DNA of 64,000 nucleotides from Monilinia fructicola (taxonomy: Eukaryota; Ascomycota; Leotiomycetes; Helotiales; Sclerotiniaceae): positions 1,972,501-2,036,500 of the forward strand of contig VICG01000001.1 in assembly GCA_008692225.1 (NCBI GenBank). Direction: 5' to 3'. Within the stretch, counting starts at the first letter, position 1, and each line of letters begins with the position of its first letter. Made by a program: the position numbers and the translations under genes. The notes below the pieces were generated by a model, which did not search any database, was not told the origin of the DNA, and worked only from the letters and a program-made list of their open reading frames with translations. This document shows positions 23,701 to 34,351 of the stretch, in pieces.

Positions 23701-24321
23701 TAGGTCGACCTTAGGTCCATCGTCCAACTTAATGTCATCAAACGTCTCGGCGATCTTTATCTCGGGAGCAGGAGGCGGGGGTGGTGGGACTGGTTCCGGC
23801 TCCGGCTCGGCAGCCTTCCCTTTCTTCTTCTTCTTATCCTTCTTCGTCGTTATAGTGAAGCTTTCTATTAAATCATCGGCAGCCGGTTCTGCAGGGTTTT
23901 CTTCTTCTTCTTCTTTCTTCTCCTCTTCTTTCTTCTCATCCTCCTTTTTGTCGTCTCCTCCATTCCCAGAGCCGTCTCCACTACCTCCAGTATCGCCACT
24001 TGCGCCGCCACCTTTGTCGCCATTATTATTGTCATCCTCATTCTTCTTTGCTCCATCATCCCCATCATCTTCCTTGACTTTGGCTACAGGCGCATTATTT
24101 TTGCCTTTCCTTTTCTTCGCAGCCATCTTGAATCCATCTTGGTAATTAAAATCGACAGAGGGACTTAATCTAGGATCGTCAAATGGAGAATGGTCATGAT
24201 TTCTTTTTCGCGAGATTATAGGGGTGGCAGGGTAGTTTATATAGTTTTGCGATCGAGCTTTGGCGAGCGAATTCGTGTCGTGCAGGTTATCTTTGATACC
24301 TTCATGGTTTGGCGCAGACAT
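17782..24321 (-). CDS. Giant charged disordered protein with WG repeats and helical octad repeats, one frameshift
   Basis: Exon 1 24321-19187 and exon 2 19130-17782 (56-nt intron, donor GTACGT, branch GCTAAC). One extra A in the A5 run (19389-19393 on +) breaks the frame; removing it gives exactly 2160 residues and joins SRSNSK to SERRPDMSRTGSRRHS. The ATG at 24126 has a better start context and would give 2095. The protein alternates acidic Pro/Glu stretches, a WG-containing segment and a lysine block (KDKKKKK); at least 17 WG dipeptides are present, for example GWGWGLS, IWGALTS, SIWGLAS. Two tandem octad blocks (ERERIEAE type and EEQARLDA type) and an Arg/Glu block in exon 2 should form long charged helices. 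No enzyme domain. Repeated WG in disordered sequence is the known form of Argonaute hooks; that role is inference only. Confidence 0.82.
20905..21090 (-). repeat. Coding 24-bp minisatellite (EEQARLDA/EEQERLEA octads)
   Basis: Within the giant protein, 24-bp units encode alternating ARLDAEEQ and ERLEAEEQ octads, with a 48-bp higher-order period. The near identity of neighbouring units at DNA level points to recent expansion or homogenisation. Confidence 0.85.
21451..21620 (-). repeat. Coding 24-bp minisatellite (ERERIEAE octads)
   Basis: About seven 24-bp units encode ERIEAEER and ERVEAEER octads. The last three differ by Ile to Val, showing unit duplication by blocks. Predicted single alpha-helix. 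Confidence 0.85.
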
Positions 24322-25654
24322 ATTACATGGCCATCTCGGTAACAACTCTGGGGTTTTCAGCGGTACATGTATTCGTCTGCGACACGGCGTATATATCGAA
24401 TCGGAGGTTGTGACCTAAAAATTATATTAGATATCTTGTGGATAGTGCTCAAGTCACCTCATGCGCAAGAGTAAGCCGCATGACAGAGCATTTGGCAAAT
24501 GACGAGTGAGGCTCAAGTCATTACTCAATGACTGAATGAATTACAATATATGCATTGAACTCAGAAATCTCTCAACTCTCATCCAAAGTGCTCCGCGACC
24601 ACTGTATAGTATTCTCCTGGGCATGGAAGCAAAACTGCAGTCCGGTTTGCGCCAACTTATCAACCTAGCAGCAGACATAGAAATCAAACCATATTAAAAT
24701 CATTGTATGCATACCCATCCTGAACGGAATATATCTTTATCTTCTCGCCATGCCTCCCATGCTTTCGCAATGAATCTTAACCTTATGCGAATGTCCCCCT
24801 CATCCCACCCAATCGCTCTAGGAAGGGTCGTAGTAGTCAATCTACAATCGCTCCCTAGACAATCGCTTCCGTACGACAAAGCCTTGACCGCTGCCATTGT
24901 GGATATTCGAACTTCTGTTATGGCATGAAAGTGTCAAGTTCATCGAACCTGTGTGGTACTCGACATGAGAGCACTCTTGAGGGGGGGCTGGCAAAGTGGG
25001 ATCCGCGGCGAATGCGTGGCAGAGACAGAAAAGAGGGATGTTAGAAACGGGAGAAAAGGAAAGCAGATCAGGCTGAGAAAATTTAAGTAAAAATACAACA
25101 AATCGATAGTATGATGGTATGGAGTGAGGGTGAAGTATAGATAGATCAGATCAGATCAGGGCATGTATGATATGATATGATCGTATGGTATGGTATGAAG
25201 AGAACTTCGGACGTGGTCACACGTAGAATATCGCCCTGGTCGTTTGTATCCTTCGCGAATTCTGAGACATTCAATCAGGTATCGGCGCTGAAAGTGTTGA
25301 TCCCCCAAAACAAAATCCTTATCGAGACCCTATCTGTGTCACCTTAATATCCAGAGTCCTACTGTACTTACTGCACTGTATGTCCCAAGGTCCACATCAG
25401 ACGTTCATATCCATTTAAAAATCAAGATCGGATTATTCTCGAGGATAATGAGTGTTCGGTTCGTTCTGAATGAGTAATAAGTTAAGTCGGGTACTGTGAG
25501 TCCAACGATACGATACTTCATAAAATAAGATTCTTGCATTGGATGATACAGTACTGACTGATAGAGTGTAGAACCTACTTTATGTATACAGGTAGAACTA
25601 TGTACAGTATGGATGCTATGCAAGTATGCATTCACGCACTCATCGAATCGAACA

Positions 25655-25700
25655 GGCCAGGACAGGACGGGACGGGACAGGACTGGACAGGACAGAATAA
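25655..25700. repeat. Imperfect GGACA pentanucleotide repeat
   Basis: About eight GGACA/GGACG/GGACT units in tandem. Confidence 0.75.
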
Positions 25701-26037
25701 CACACGATGACTGGCAAGGTTTCCACTTTAGTTCTAGGAGGTTGCGGGTACTGACAGAGCGGACAGGTAGCTAATAGGCCCAAGTTGAATCGGTAGGGCA
25801 GATCTATGAAAAGCATGGATGCTGTATTGGCACGAGTGGGCAGGTCGTTCAAAGGATTCCAAGGTAATAAACAATATGTACAGTACCTGGGTAGGTAAGG
25901 TAGGTAGGAGGAGGACAAGCAAGGTAGGTACTAACAGTATCTATTTACTCTGTATAGCTGACGAAGGTTGTTTCAACTTGTTTGTGACTATCAGATAACT
26001 ATCTATAGTTGTACTGCGTGGACTTTTGAGTAATTAC

Positions 26038-26058
26038 TAGGTAGGTAGGTAGGTAGGT
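26038..26058. repeat. (TAGG)n microsatellite
   Basis: Five TAGG units. Confidence 0.8.
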
Positions 26059-28209
26059 TACAGTTGACGACGTGATGGTTCAACGACATTCCATCTCATA
26101 AGGTTACTCAGGTGTTGTCAATTGTCTATTTTCGCGATCAACTACTAGATAGGGAGCGAGGGATGGAGTGAGGGAGATACAGTAAGTATCTATCCATTCA
26201 TCAACTTACCTTACCTTACCTACTACGTCTATAGTTCTGGGCATCCTCATCATTTCATACCTATTCTCCACCATACTTGAGATACTTCTTCAGTATTCAC
26301 GAATACATGTTGCTACCTTGCACTCTACACTCTACGGAGTAGTACTCTACAGAGTACATCCTACATCCTACATCCTACACCCTACACCGCTTCTTCTTGA
26401 TACAAGAAGTACTGTATCGTGACAATGACAATGCGCAGCCACATACACATCCTCGCTCGCATCGAGACTGGGAGAGGAAGACAAGTCATTCATCATTCAT
26501 CATTAGGCAATGAGAAAAAAGGAAATGCTGTGAAAGGGGAAATGAGATGAAGATTTTCATCAAATTACATGATACTATCTATTGATTTTATGCACACGGA
26601 GATTTATTTCTTGCTCTCATCATGGCTATTGGTCTGCTTGGCTGGTCACACTGCACCCGTAAAAAATTGGAATCGTGGGAGAGAGATTCTGATTCGCTTC
26701 AAGGATCTGTCGTTGGATATGCACGTATAACAAACCGCGGATACCGACGCGCCTTGATACCTTTTCTTCTGCTTGGTTCGAGTCATTACTATATAAGTAA
26801 CTCTACAGTAGAGAGGGGTGAGAGATACCTGGTCGAGGGGACAAAATCTTTTGGTTGATATAAGTAATGTTGAGATGCAAACCATCACCTTCATGCATGG
26901 AAGAAAAGAAGTTTGTGAAAGACCGAGTCCCATTGGAACTCGAGGCAAAAGAGGTAAACGAGGCAAACCCAAAAGGACAATAAACACTACAGACTACAGA
27001 CTACAGACGACAGACGACAGTGTACAACGAGTCCTCGCATATCTCACATCTCACATCCATTATTCATCTTGCATCTCGTTAATTTAAGAGTTATCATTTG
27101 CACCCGCAATGAATTCGGTAGCTACTCCGTATGTAATCTTATGTATACCACCTCCCTACTGTTAGTTCAAGGTGCTTTTGAACACATCATGAATTTAAGA
27201 AGATGTGTTAACATATACATCGATTCATCCACACACAAACATACTCGAGTACATACATACTTGGCTAGGAAATGGTTCAGTCATTGATTTCCGCATGAAG
27301 TGATCAGAAATCAGCATCGTTGACTCTTTAATTCGCTGTACAAGCGCTGTTGTCTTGATATTTCTTAATTGTTTCATTCTGCAGAAGAAATTGACAGTTC
27401 ATACTGTTCTATTTTGCATTCTATTCTTTTCCGTTGATTTGCTGAAGAGTGGAGAAATATCGAGTTGTTGATGGAATGAGTATTAGGAGTATGTACGACA
27501 GACAGACAATGCACTGAATACAGTATTGATTGCATTTTCAAAATATCGAGTCTTGAGCCACTTTATAAGTTAATAAGCAAAGGCCGGAACGACTCACTAC
27601 TCATTACCTCACGAGTCACTACGCCCTCTACTCTGTATACTAAAAATGATATCGCCGCACAAGAGTGGGTTTCTTTCGGACTTCTTTTCTAGTGATGGAT
27701 TCCAAGTCCTTCCATGCCAAACCTCAACCGGTAATGGCCCTGCACTGCTGGTCTCCATTCTCCCGTCCGCAAAAGATGTTAAAGATTCATTTCTATTTGA
27801 CTCCCGAGGTCTACCGACCTTAAAACGGTCGAACCACGTTGTTTGACTTTTCTTGCCTAGGTACAACAAGGTACTCGTGTGAGTAATCCATGCTCGAGAG
27901 AGGGGCAAAGTGATGTCAAGCAAAGAAGTTCTGGCCAAACAAAACTCCACCCCGCATCAAAATGCCATCGTCAAAGTGCCATGGTAAAACCTAAAGTTGT
28001 GATTTCTCCACTCAGCGAACACAAAGCTCTTCTTCTTTGGTGGTGATGATTATCAATCATGCGTTGCAGAATGCCGATATCCTGTATATCAAAGTCTTCC
28101 TACTCCCCTCGCAAAATCTTTCGAGCGTACACATAATTCCCGTTTGAATTTCTTGCCACCCCATCTGCACCCCATCACCCCATCACCGTATCATATATTA
28201 ATATTCAAA

Positions 28210-29372
28210 ATGCCATCCAACACAGCAATTGTCGTCCAGAAGCCTGGAGAGGCCATAGCAACGGAAGCCTCAATCCCCAAACTTAGAGATGATTACATTT
28301 TGGTCAAGACCAAAGCTGTTGCTCTGAACCCAACAGATTGGAAGCACATTGAATGGCTCACCAGCAATGGGGCTAGAGTACGTCTGTCCATACGATTCCT
28401 CCGCGTCCACCAAGCGCTGCTAACAGCTACCCCCACAGATCGGATGTGATTATGCAGGTGTCGTCGAAGAGGTTGGAAGCGCAGTTACAAAAGATTTGAA
28501 GAAGGGCGATCGCGTATGTGGTTTCTGCCACGGCGGAAACGAGGTCAACCACGACGACGGATCCTTCGGAAACTACATCACCGTCAAAGGCGATGCGCAA
28601 ATCAAGATCCCAGACAACCTAAGCTTCGAGCAAGCATCCACCCTCGGCGTCGGAATCACCACGTAAGCCTCCCCCCAACCCCAGAACCCCGCCCCCTAAC
28701 CCACCACGCAGCGTCGGACAAGGCCTCTACCAATCCCTCCAACTCCCGCTCCCCACCAACCCCAGCCCCACCAAATTCCCCGTCCTCATCTACGGCGGCT
28801 CCACCGCCACCGGCGCCCTCGCCATCCAATTCGCCAAGCTCTCCGGCCTCCAAGTCATCACGACCTGCTCCCCCCGCAACTTCGCCTACGTCGAGAGTCT
28901 CGGCGCCGACAAAGCCTTCGACTACAACTCCCCGACCTGCGCCCAAGACATCAAAGAATACACCCACGACAGCATCCGACACGCCTTCGACTGCGTGTCC
29001 GAAGCCTCGAGCCCCGACATCACCGTGGCGGCCATCTCCTCCGCCGGCGGCGTCTACAGCACGCTCCTCCCCGTCCCCACCGAAGCCGTGCACAAGATCA
29101 ACGAGAAGGTCGAGAACAAGGCGACCCTGGGCTACACGGCCGTGGGCGAGTACTTCAAGTTCGGCCCCGCCGATTTCCCCGCCAAGCCGGAGGACTTCGA
29201 GTTCGCAAAGACCTTCTGGGAGATCGCCAAGGGGCTCTTGGCCGACGGCAAGGTCAAGGTGCACAACATTGCCGTCAACAAGTATGGCGAAGGATTTGAG
29301 GGCATCTTGAATGGATTGCAAGCGATGAAGGAGGGCAAGGTCAGCGGCGAGAAGTTGGTGTATACTCTGTAG
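28210..29372 (+). CDS. Trans-enoyl-reductase-like MDR family oxidoreductase
   Basis: Three exons: 28210-28377, 28439-28662 and 28712-29372. The donors are GTACGT and GTAAGC and the acceptors CACAG and CGCAG. Together they give 350 residues, the usual length. The N-terminal GroES-like fold carries LNPTDWKH and [12 protein letters not shown]. The NAD(P)-binding site is [19 protein letters not shown], the exact style of stand-alone trans-enoyl reductases (LovC/ToxD relatives) and zinc-less medium-chain dehydrogenases. A zinc-binding cysteine set is not visible. It probably reduces an alpha,beta-unsaturated carbonyl with NADPH. No polyketide synthase is nearby in this window, so it may be a stand-alone detoxifying enzyme. 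The last exon is much richer in GC (about 65% by hand count of one line) than the first (about 50%). Confidence 0.9.
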
Positions 29373-30061
29373 GATAGAGGCTTTATTTTGTTGCGCCTGT
29401 TGTGTTCCAACGCTGTGCATGAGGAAATGTCAATGTAACCATAAAATTTATTTGCACCTGGAGTTGTAGCTGATGAATACAATTCGCCAAATCTGCCTGT
29501 ACGTGCTCATGTTCCAACCCCTTCACAGGCTTGAACGATTGGTTCCATGATTATCTCTAGCCTTGCATAACCAACTCTTCGCTTCGTTCCTACATCTCAC
29601 GCGACACATCTCTTCATGTCAACATACTTCACCTCGCACATTTCCCCGCACACCCCTTTCCGAATACATCACGCAGACTTAGATGTTCATAGATTAGAAT
29701 ATTGCACGGTATCAAGTAAACAAAAAAGGATCATAAAGCATTATTTCATGAGTGTATCATATCGTATGATTCATTTTTCCCTAGAAATACACCCAAGGTT
29801 GGCTTGGCGATCTCGAATATCTTCAGATCCAATAATCCAGAAAACCCCAGCAAATCAAGAAAATTCATGAAGCTTCTGCCGCCCATAGCAGAAGCTATAA
29901 CATAAAACTCAACAAAAAAAAGAGTTCGTGGTATCTAAACGCGCCAAGAAGAAACCCTCATCAAAAATATCCAAAATTCCCCTCTAGAAATCGACAACCA
30001 TAAAATAAGAAAAGAGAATAGAGGCGTTGATATATTAAACCGAATGCCATTACAAATTTAG
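29373..30061. other. Intergenic between two convergent genes
   Basis: Contains the 3' UTRs of the reductase (+) and CRZ1 (-). No gene seen. Confidence 0.5.
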
Positions 30062-32269
30062 TCATCGACCACTCATATCACTTGAGTAGCCAGTGTTGTA
30101 TGCTTCTGCTAATTGAGGTTGAGGGTAACCATGCTGAGGACCAGGGCCACTAGAAAGGTATCCCCCATCTTCGCCCTCATCATAATACTCGGAACCGCTG
30201 GCGTCGAAGCTGCTCCTCCCACTATGATCATCATCAATATTGTTCTCGCCTTGGGGCATATCTGGCCAGCTCAAGTTTGCCAGAGCTGGATACTGCGCGA
30301 GAAGTGCAGCGGGTAAACCGTAATTTCCACTGGAATCTATAGAGAAGCCATTGGCGTCTTGACTCATTGGTTGCTGTTGCATATGCATGTTTTGCATTCT
30401 TTGTTCTTGCCACAATCGCTGTCTCTCAAGAGCTTCTTCATCCAGGAGAGGTTTGATGCAGATTCGGCCAGCTTCGGACCTAAAATGTCGACCCAGGGCA
30501 TCGGCTCGAGCAAAGCGACGGCCACATCCCCATGAGCCACCTTGTTTCAGCTCGCCTTTGCACACAAACTTTTTCTCACCCGAGTGGAGGCCCTCGTGAC
30601 GTTTCCGATCATGTTGGCGTGCAAATGCTTTGCCGCAAACCGTGCAGACAAAAGGTCGCTCATCAGTATGAGTACGCAAATGAGAACGGAGGTTATAAGC
30701 TCGGGTGAAACGCTTTGGGCATAGATTGCATTGGAATGTTGCTGGGTGTTTTTGGACCCGCTTTGCACTTCCATTATCAGACGACGCGGCCTGATAATCG
30801 GGATCTGCCAGACCGAGAATGTAATCCCGATTAGGCAGAGAAGAAGTGGATTGTCGACGTCGGCCAGGGGAAGTTGCCACAGATCGATCATTTGGTGATA
30901 AAGAACGAGACGCCGGTGATTCATGTCCCAATGGAGATAGAGAGTTCCTCATCAAAGGAGATGCACCTGAAGGGGTGTGGGGGCGAGGACTATTATATGG
31001 GTCCGATACAGCTCTCCTGCGACGACCTGAGGGGATTAGCTGCAATAACGTGTATATGGTGTCACTGATCCACTTACCTCTTTCAGGTGGAGTCAATGCA
31101 TCTTGGTCAAGGGCGGATTTAGGAGGATCAAAACTGTTCTGTCTTGATGCCGGGGCAAATTCTACATTTATCTCAGGTGGTACCATTTGTTGCGCTTGAC
31201 CCATATCTAGAGAACTGTTATGTTGCATCTGTGGGAACGATTCTTGCTGTCCTTGATTATAAATATTTTGCGAAGGAAACCCATTGCTCGGGTTCAGCAT
31301 GAATGCATTCTGCTGATCCATATTGGGTATCTGTTGCGGTCCAAGTCGAGGCGAAATTGCAGGGCTATGACCAGGGGTAATTCCCGAACGAGGGTTTGTA
31401 TCGGCCAAAGAAAAGGACCCGATTGCGAGAACGTCCTGGTAGATCGAGTCTTGAGTATGTTGCATCGGCGAGTGTTGTTGGTCTATGGCTTCAAAGCTAT
31501 CGTGGTGACCCATGTTAGGAGAATGGGCGGCAGAAGATATATCAGAGTATTCGGATGGTGTTCTACGATGACCTGTAAATTGTGGGGGCATCATACTCCA
31601 ATCACCGGGATTATGTCCTAAAGGAAAAGCGGCACTCTCTGGGCCAAGTGAAGCGTTTCGTGAATGACGTGGGGATGGTTGAAACGGGCCTTGATTGAAA
31701 GATGGAGACTGGTGCGCGGAAGATGGTGAACGAGAGTCAGGTTGCAATAAACTGGGTGGTGTTGGGGTGTGTACGGGGGAAGACATGTTCAATTCCGCAG
31801 GGTTGATAGATGAGTTTCCAGGCTGTGGGGAAAGATCATTCATGAAGAAAGATTGATCAAACTGCTCGTTCTGCCCACTTGTGTTTGGATATAATGAGAA
31901 GTCTCCGTCAAAATTGGCACTGAGAAGTTCTTGGGTGAAGCTTCGCTGTGGGGGAGCAAAGGACGATTGATCCTCTTGTTTGAATTGGGAATAGTCCTGG
32001 GACTGGCTTGTCGCAAAGTTGGTCTCTCCAAGTCCACTCTGAGTAAATTGTTGAGCTTGGTTCAAGAAGTCGTTGCCTTCGACATATGTTGGCAGGGCCG
32101 TGTTCGGGTTGCTAAAGTTATCCTGGAATTGTTGGTGATTGTTGATATTCGAAGGATCCAAAGCAATGCCCAAGCCATTCATGCCATCTTGAAAGGTCTG
32201 CGGGGAAGGAGAATGATTCCTTATATGCTGATGACCTCCAGATGGAGACCTTCCACGTTGTGTATCCAT
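30062..32269 (-). CDS. CRZ1: CRZ1-type calcineurin-responsive C2H2 zinc-finger transcription factor
   Basis: The N-terminal part is Gln/Ser/Pro-rich with many SPxx sites. A PEINVE word fits the PxIxIT-type calcineurin docking motif. The DNA-binding region is at about residues 493-583. It has two classical C2H2 fingers ([10 protein letters not shown]...HLRTH and [10 protein letters not shown]...HEGLH) and a third divergent finger with an inserted loop ([18 protein letters not shown]). This triple arrangement is the CRZ1 hallmark. Known role: dephosphorylated by calcineurin on Ca2+ rise, enters the nucleus, and activates cell-wall and ion-homeostasis genes. A 51-nt intron (31077-31027, donor GTAAGT, acceptor CTCAG) contains no stop and keeps frame; spliced length is 718 residues. 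The start at 32269 is the first ATG matching the conserved [10 protein letters not shown] beginning. Confidence 0.93.
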   Translation of the reverse strand: MDTQRGRSPSGGHQHIRNHSPSPQTFQDGMNGLGIALDPSNINNHQQFQDNFSNPNTALPTYVEGNDFLNQAQQFTQSGLGETNFATSQSQDYSQFKQEDQSSFAPPQRSFTQELLSANFDGDFSLYPNTSGQNEQFDQSFFMNDLSPQPGNSSINPAELNMSSPVHTPTPPSLLQPDSRSPSSAHQSPSFNQGPFQPSPRHSRNASLGPESAAFPLGHNPGDWSMMPPQFTGHRRTPSEYSDISSAAHSPNMGHHDSFEAIDQQHSPMQHTQDSIYQDVLAIGSFSLADTNPRSGITPGHSPAISPRLGPQQIPNMDQQNAFMLNPSNGFPSQNIYNQGQQESFPQMQHNSSLDMGQAQQMVPPEINVEFAPASRQNSFDPPKSALDQDALTPPERGKWISDTIYTLLQLIPSGRRRRAVSDPYNSPRPHTPSGASPLMRNSLSPLGHESPASRSLSPNDRSVATSPGRRRQSTSSLPNRDYILGLADPDYQAASSDNGSAKRVQKHPATFQCNLCPKRFTRAYNLRSHLRTHTDERPFVCTVCGKAFARQHDRKRHEGLHSGEKKFVCKGELKQGGSWGCGRRFARADALGRHFRSEAGRICIKPLLDEEALERQRLWQEQRMQNMHMQQQPMSQDANGFSIDSSGNYGLPAALLAQYPALANLSWPDMPQGENNIDDDHSGRSSFDASGSEYYDEGEDGGYLSSGPGPQHGYPQPQLAEAYNTGYSSDMSGR

Positions 32270-33586
32270 GTCGAAAGTTTGTTTGCTTCTTCTAAAAATA
32301 TAAAAAGTTACTGCGAGGTTGTCTTGTCTAGCAGTGAGCCTTACAGGCACGGTGGCAGTGCACGTCAGTGAGGCTGAGCAGCGGATATTCTGCCAAATTT
32401 CGAATAATGATTGGTTGAATTGATAGAACCTCGACAATAATCATGGAACTCTGCAAATTCCAGAGAAGGTAGAGAGCTATTCGAATACGTAGTTCTTTGT
32501 TCGAAGCTTGTGGGTGTTGATTTTAGACCTTTGGAGGGGAAACGTCGCTGAAATCAAAGACGAAATGAGGTAATCTCGATAATGGGATTGCGCTTCCTAT
32601 CTGTGCCGCCCACAATTTATTGGTAATGAATGAACCAAAAGATGTGTGTGCCCTTGAAGAATGTAGCTGGAGACCTCCCGACGTCCAGTGTGATGTAGAA
32701 TCTCCTTTGAAATTGAATATTGTTATCCGAGAATAAGCGCCAACAGAATGGGATGTTGGGTGTTTGATTCAAAACGGTGCTATCCCTCTCGCACTGAATG
32801 AAAATCGTTCGCGCGATGGAGTGGGGGGTTGTTGATGGTGTGTTCGTGAATCACTTCTTCATCTGGGACTGGAACCGCAGATGTATTAGCAGAGACTTCT
32901 ATCTTCAAGAACGAGGTAACAAATATATGCGAGACTCATCGTTTGACCAAGTATGGATGGATAACCTTGAGCGCATCGCATCGCATCGCATCGTTGGAAG
33001 TCCCAAAATCCAACAACACCTGTTGGTTCGAGTCTATTTCGACTTCATGACCCAAGCCAAAAATACAGACCCAAAAGTAAAAAGCAACGCTTGTACCAAC
33101 CAACAACAACTAGAAAGATCATTGATCGACTTACCCAAAAAATAACAATAACAATAATTCAAGTCCCTTCCCAGAAAGCAAACACGCTCCTGAATAGCAA
33201 TGGAATGGCCTTATTTTCTTGATATGAGGTTGCAGGTGAGAGTTGTTGATTCTGTTCAAGATAGGAAGGGAACATTTAACGACCAGTCAAGGATGAAACG
33301 CTTAAAATAACCTTGGAAGAAATATCATACGGAGTATATAATTTTTTGCCCTTTAGGAAGCAATAAGTTCCCCGTGTACCTATAGTGGAAGTAATAACAA
33401 GAAGTAACCTGGAAGGTAAGGTAAGGACGGTACGTACCGGTTAGGTTGTAAGTACAATCGCTTAAAGAGCCTTGTGAGAGGAACGAGAGGAACGAGAGGC
33501 AAGTTATCGTGCGAAGGACTTGTCCGTAGGTGGGACGGAACCTTTCGTCCTTAGATACGGGTACAGACAATACAGACAGTACTAGC

Positions 33587-33624
33587 TAGGTAGGTGGGTA
33601 GGTAGGTGGGTAGGGTAGGGAGGG
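33587..33624. repeat. (TAGG/TGGG)n microsatellite
   Basis: Imperfect tetranucleotide run, followed by a G9 homopolymer near 33643. Confidence 0.8.
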
Positions 33625-33829
33625 ACTCGGGAGTACCAGAAGGGGGGGGGGTTACTAGATTATTTTGGTTCGACGTTACTTTTCATGCCATAGGTACATA
33701 ACATATACATGACATTGGGGAGGGAGGCATTACCAGGGAAGTGAGGTATTATTCCTTAGGTAGGTATTACTAGGTGATTAGATGTGATGTTGCTAGGTGA
33801 TTAGATGTGATGTTACTAGGTAATTAGAT

Positions 33830-34000
33830 ATGACTTGGTAGGTATTACTAGGGAGGGGTTGTTTGGTAGGTATTAGTCCTTAGATGTTAGTTACTCGGTA
33901 GATATGACTTGGTAGGTATTATTATACTTGGTACCTATTGCTAGGGAGGTGTTATTTGGTAGGTATTCGTCCTTAGATAGATGTTAGTTACCAGGTAGAT
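33830..34000. repeat. Diverged tandem duplication built on GGTAGGTATTA
   Basis: Two imperfect copies of about 75-95 bp share the order GACTTGGTAGGTATTA, CTAGGGAGG, TTTGGTAGGTATT, CGTCC or GTCC, TTAGAT, GTTAGTTAC, then GGTAGATAT. They differ by an internal insert in the second copy. Related shorter units precede them from about 33760. Confidence 0.7.
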
Positions 34001-34048
34001 ATTACTAGGTAATTACCTAGGTAGCTATTATTATCGTCATTATCACCC

Positions 34049-34073
34049 TCATCATCATCATCATCATCATCAT
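34049..34073. repeat. (CAT)n microsatellite
   Basis: Eight CAT units. Confidence 0.85.
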
Positions 34074-34310
34074 CGCTATTATTATCATTGATACCCAGGA
34101 AACATGCCACATAAAGTAACCTTGGAACTTTGTATAGCAGGTGGTATTCATCAACCCAATCCACCCACCATTGTCTAGATCCATCATATACTCCTTACAG
34201 ACAGTCGCTTGGCATAATAGGTACTAGGTAGGTAGTTGGAAATTATACCCAGGTATGGTAAGGGAAGGAACACTGGTGGAAGGTCCGGGTAGGCAGGCAG
34301 GTGAGAAGAG

Positions 34311-34351
34311 ATGAATGAATGAATGAATGAATGAATGAATGAATGAATGAT
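34311..34351. repeat. (ATGA)n microsatellite
   Basis: About ten perfect ATGA units. Confidence 0.9.

Larger units (their letters stand above)
24322..28209. other. Long intergenic region, motif- and microsatellite-rich
   Basis: 3.9 kb with no supported gene. It holds a GGACA-type pentanucleotide stretch at about 25655-25700, TAGG repeats, and five copies of the dispersed TAC(G/A)GAGTA word (25946, 26333, 26348, 27123, 27629). The last 200 bp are the promoter of the reductase at 28210. Confidence 0.5.

Noticed and set aside
20177..24145. Long Ser/Gly/Phe-rich open frames on the + strand
   Set aside because: They are the antisense of the repetitive Lys/Glu/Pro-rich gene; composition follows from the complement of GAG/AAG/CCG repeats, with no start context or domain.
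28516..29420. 254-264-codon frames on both strands
   Set aside because: Shadows of the GC-rich last exon of the enoyl-reductase-like gene, Pro/Arg- and Gly/Val-rich without family signature.
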